NCBI GenBank assembly: GCA_000434215.1
Contig: HF999736.1
Location: 24,345-32,831 of the forward strand
From: Bacteroides sp. CAG:144
GTDB lineage: Bacteria > Bacteroidota > Bacteroidia > Bacteroidales > UBA11471
Direction: 5' to 3'
Length of the DNA stretch: 8,487 bases
The notes beneath the pieces were generated by a model that saw only the letters and a list, made by a program, of their open reading frames with translations, was not told the DNA's origin and did not search any database. A program made the position numbers and the translations under genes. Position 1 is the stretch's first letter. Each line of letters starts with the position of its first letter. Positions 6,268 to 8,487 of the stretch are shown here, in pieces.

Positions 6268-8439
6268 ATGATGAAAACAAAACTCTTTTTGCTGGCCACA
6301 GCATTTTCTGTGCCCGTCCTCACGGAAGCACAAGTTTCAATCCAAGACGTCGGCGGTTGGTTTGAATCGGGATATGTTACTTTTACCCCCATCGATGAAG
6401 CCGCTTCATACAGTGTTTATTACAAAACCGCAGAAAGCGAATATCAAAAAATAGACGACCAACTGGTACGCAACTACGACAGTTACGGTCGAGCCGACGC
6501 AATGGGTCTTACTGCCGGAACATACAGTTTCAAAATCGTACCTGTCGACAGCACGGGCGCAGAACGGACCGACCTCTCTGCAGAAACTCAATCATTCACC
6601 GTCAAGGCACACGACCGTACGGGTTATGCCTTTTTCAACGGGAAAACACCGGGGGCATATACTGCCGACGGGAAGTTAAAACCCAACACCGTAGTATTGT
6701 ACCTCACCGAGAAAAACAAAAATACACTCTCGATGGACGTTGTCATGAGTTCAAAAGGAGCAAAAACGACCTGCACCGGATTGCAGGAAATACTCAACGG
6801 ATATAAAAAAGGGTATGAATCCCGACCGCTTCTGATACGGATTATCGGACAGATAACCGACCCCGCCGTAACCGATAAAGGCGATATTGTCATCGATATG
6901 GGCAATAAAACCACATGTCCCGGTATCACCATCGAAGGTGTAGGCAACGATGCCACCATCGACGGCTGGGGAATCCGCATCAAAGGTGCATCATCTGTCG
7001 AAATCAGCAATATCGGCATCATCAACTGCGATAGCAGTGAAGGCGACAATATCGGCCTGCAACAAGACAACAGCTACATTTGGGTGCACAATTGCGACTT
7101 CTTCTACGGGCATGCCGGCAGCGACGGAGACCAAGCCAAAGGAGACGGCGCTCTCGACTGTAAAAAATCCAATTACATCACGTTCTCATACAATCACTTT
7201 TGGGACAGCGGAAAATGCAATCTTTTAGGACTCAGCGGAGAAAACGACCAGATGTACATCACCTACCACCATAACTGGTACGACCATAGCGACAGCCGCC
7301 ACCCGCGTATACGTTCTTATTCCTGCCACGTCTACAACAACTATATGGACGGTTGTGCCAAATATGGCGTAGGAGCAACAATGGGTTCGAGCGTATTCGT
7401 CGAAAACAATTACTTCCGCAACACCAACAAACCGATCATGATTTCGATGCAAGGAACCGACATCATTTCGGGTGCGGGTACTTTCAGCGGAGAAACGGGC
7501 GGCATGATAAAAGCCTACGGAAACATATTCGCCGAACAGTCGTCGAGTTTCAGATTTGTTTCCTATCAAGACGACAACATAGAGTTCGACGCTTATGTCG
7601 CTGCCTCCCGCGACGAACAAGTACCGGCTACCGTAAAAACGAAATCGGGCGCAACCTCTTATAATAATTTCGATACCGACGCTTCCCGCATTTACACCTA
7701 TACCCCCGATGCCGCCGAAGATATCCCTACCATACTTGCGGGAGAGTTCGGTGCCGGACGCATGCAGCATGGCGACCTACAATGGCATTTCGACAATGCT
7801 GTCGATGACAGAGATTATGACGTAAACAGTGCACTGAAAGCAGCTGTTACCGGTTATAAAACATCGCTTGTCGGGCTGTTTACCGAAAGCGGAGACGAAG
7901 GCTCGGGCGGAGGAGATGGCGGTGATGAAGGCGGAGACGAAAATCCTCCCGTCATCGTCCCGGGACAAGGATACGAATGCCACTTCACCGGCAGTAAACC
8001 ATCGAACAGTTTCTACACCTTTACATCGGCCAATTATTCCAACTCAAAAGGTTCGGCAACCGTCAACGGAACAACTTATACCGAATGCCTGAAACTGGAA
8101 TCATCGACGATCATCGGCTTCACCACGACCGAAGAAATGACCTTAACCCTCATATTCAACGAAGGCTCTACCCCCAACATCAAAATAGACGGGGTAAAAA
8201 TCTCCGCCACATCGGGAAGCAATATAATTACCCACACACTTCCCGCCGGGGCACATAAACTGACAAAGGCCGATCAAAACTTTCTCTTTTACATCAACCT
8301 CGGCTCGACAAGCGGATTAAATGAGATAAAAGCCGACCATTCCAACGGAACTATTTACGATCTTTTAGGTCGTCCTGTCAACGAACCTCAACCGGGGAAC
8401 ATATACATACAAAACGGACGAAAATTTATAAAACAATAA
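6268..8439 (+). CDS. Secreted family 1 pectate lyase with C-terminal accessory domain
   Basis: A 723-residue enzyme expected to cleave polygalacturonate by beta-elimination outside the cytoplasm. Signal peptide at about 1-22 (MMKTKLFLLATAFSVPVLTEAQ; the second Met is an equally possible start). An Fn3-like beta domain lies at about 25-113 (SYSVYYKTAES, AGTYSFKIVPVDS). The PL1 parallel beta-helix covers about 118-535: IWVHNCDFFYG (271-281), GDGALDCKKSNYITFSYNHF (292-311), then K317 and SRHPRIR (343-349). By alignment with PelC-type lyases, Arg344 matches the catalytic Arg, Lys317 and Arg349 its helpers, and Asp297 a calcium ligand, so the enzyme looks active. An acidic Gly-rich linker (about 540-560) leads to a beta-rich domain (about 567-682) I cannot assign, and a tail, YDLLGRPVNEPQPGNIYIQ, to the end. 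It has no SusC/D or carbohydrate-sensor neighbours in the window. Family secure; exact pectin preference unknown. Confidence 0.93.
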   Translation: MMKTKLFLLATAFSVPVLTEAQVSIQDVGGWFESGYVTFTPIDEAASYSVYYKTAESEYQKIDDQLVRNYDSYGRADAMGLTAGTYSFKIVPVDSTGAERTDLSAETQSFTVKAHDRTGYAFFNGKTPGAYTADGKLKPNTVVLYLTEKNKNTLSMDVVMSSKGAKTTCTGLQEILNGYKKGYESRPLLIRIIGQITDPAVTDKGDIVIDMGNKTTCPGITIEGVGNDATIDGWGIRIKGASSVEISNIGIINCDSSEGDNIGLQQDNSYIWVHNCDFFYGHAGSDGDQAKGDGALDCKKSNYITFSYNHFWDSGKCNLLGLSGENDQMYITYHHNWYDHSDSRHPRIRSYSCHVYNNYMDGCAKYGVGATMGSSVFVENNYFRNTNKPIMISMQGTDIISGAGTFSGETGGMIKAYGNIFAEQSSSFRFVSYQDDNIEFDAYVAASRDEQVPATVKTKSGATSYNNFDTDASRIYTYTPDAAEDIPTILAGEFGAGRMQHGDLQWHFDNAVDDRDYDVNSALKAAVTGYKTSLVGLFTESGDEGSGGGDGGDEGGDENPPVIVPGQGYECHFTGSKPSNSFYTFTSANYSNSKGSATVNGTTYTECLKLESSTIIGFTTTEEMTLTLIFNEGSTPNIKIDGVKISATSGSNIITHTLPAGAHKLTKADQNFLFYINLGSTSGLNEIKADHSNGTIYDLLGRPVNEPQPGNIYIQNGRKFIKQ

Positions 8440-8459
8440 ATATTCAAGTCTATCACAGC

Positions 8460-8487
8460 AAAAACGGCTATCCCACAAGGGATAGCC
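8460..8487. terminator. Hairpin after the pectate lyase gene, probable (bidirectional) terminator
   Basis: GGCTATCCC (8466-8474), loop ACAA, GGGATAGCC (8479-8487): a perfect 9-bp stem ending exactly at the window edge. Five A residues at 8460-8464 become a U run for minus-strand transcription, so it can terminate a convergent gene from the right. Whether a T run follows on the plus strand is outside the window. Confidence 0.8.

Noticed and set aside
7225..7770. Minus-strand open frame of 181 codons inside the pectate lyase gene
   Set aside because: It lies wholly within the PL1 catalytic region and its translation shows no recognisable family; a shadow of codon usage.

Overview
The window looks like a chromosomal segment of a Bacteroidota bacterium, most likely order Bacteroidales. 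This rests on several signs. The FloA sequence is of Bacteroides type. A TPR/PD40 periplasmic protein carries the 'GGYDIF' and 'NSPYNDYM' motifs typical of this group. A pectate lyase ends in a Bacteroidales-style 'YDLLGR...IYI.NGRKF' tail. Start codons lack clear Shine-Dalgarno sequences and have A-rich leaders instead. Several genes are preceded by TAnnTTTG-type -7 promoter elements. The species cannot be named from this sequence. I found seven protein genes, no RNA genes, no mobile elements and no CRISPR array. No gene-free stretch exceeds about 150 bases.

Minus-strand block (1-2733, read right to left): a small two-helix membrane protein with a possible YcxB/PH-like cytosolic domain, then an exported TPR + PD40 beta-propeller protein with a coiled-coil tail, then the flotillin-like FloA, whose 3' end lies outside the window. 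Gaps are 58 and 20 bases. The three genes probably form an envelope-related unit, and the TPR/PD40 gene may have an extra internal promoter.

A 151-base divergent region (2734-2884) separates that block from a plus-strand TonB-dependent outer-membrane receptor (2885-4879). The receptor is of the simple BtuB-like plug-barrel type, not SusC-like. Its mRNA appears to have a leader of about 75-80 bases that can fold, and the protein has an unusually long basic N-terminus before its signal helix. A strong intrinsic terminator (about 4900-4943) ends this unit.

Next is a two-gene unit with its own promoter: a TtcA-family tRNA-thiolation ATP pyrophosphatase with CxxC and a distal Cys, followed 21 bases later by a four-helix DUF486 membrane protein. 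The last gene is a secreted family 1 pectate lyase with an N-terminal Fn3-like domain, the PL1 beta-helix, an acidic Gly-rich linker, an unassigned C-terminal beta domain and a terminal tail. It stands alone here, without SusC/SusD partners. A perfect 9-bp hairpin at the right edge is probably a terminator.

Most of this is ordinary core genome. The points that merit a second look are the receptor's leader and N-terminal block, the unassigned C-terminal domain of the pectate lyase, and the pairing of FloA with a TPR/PD40 protein. I see no convincing evidence of a wholly new system.
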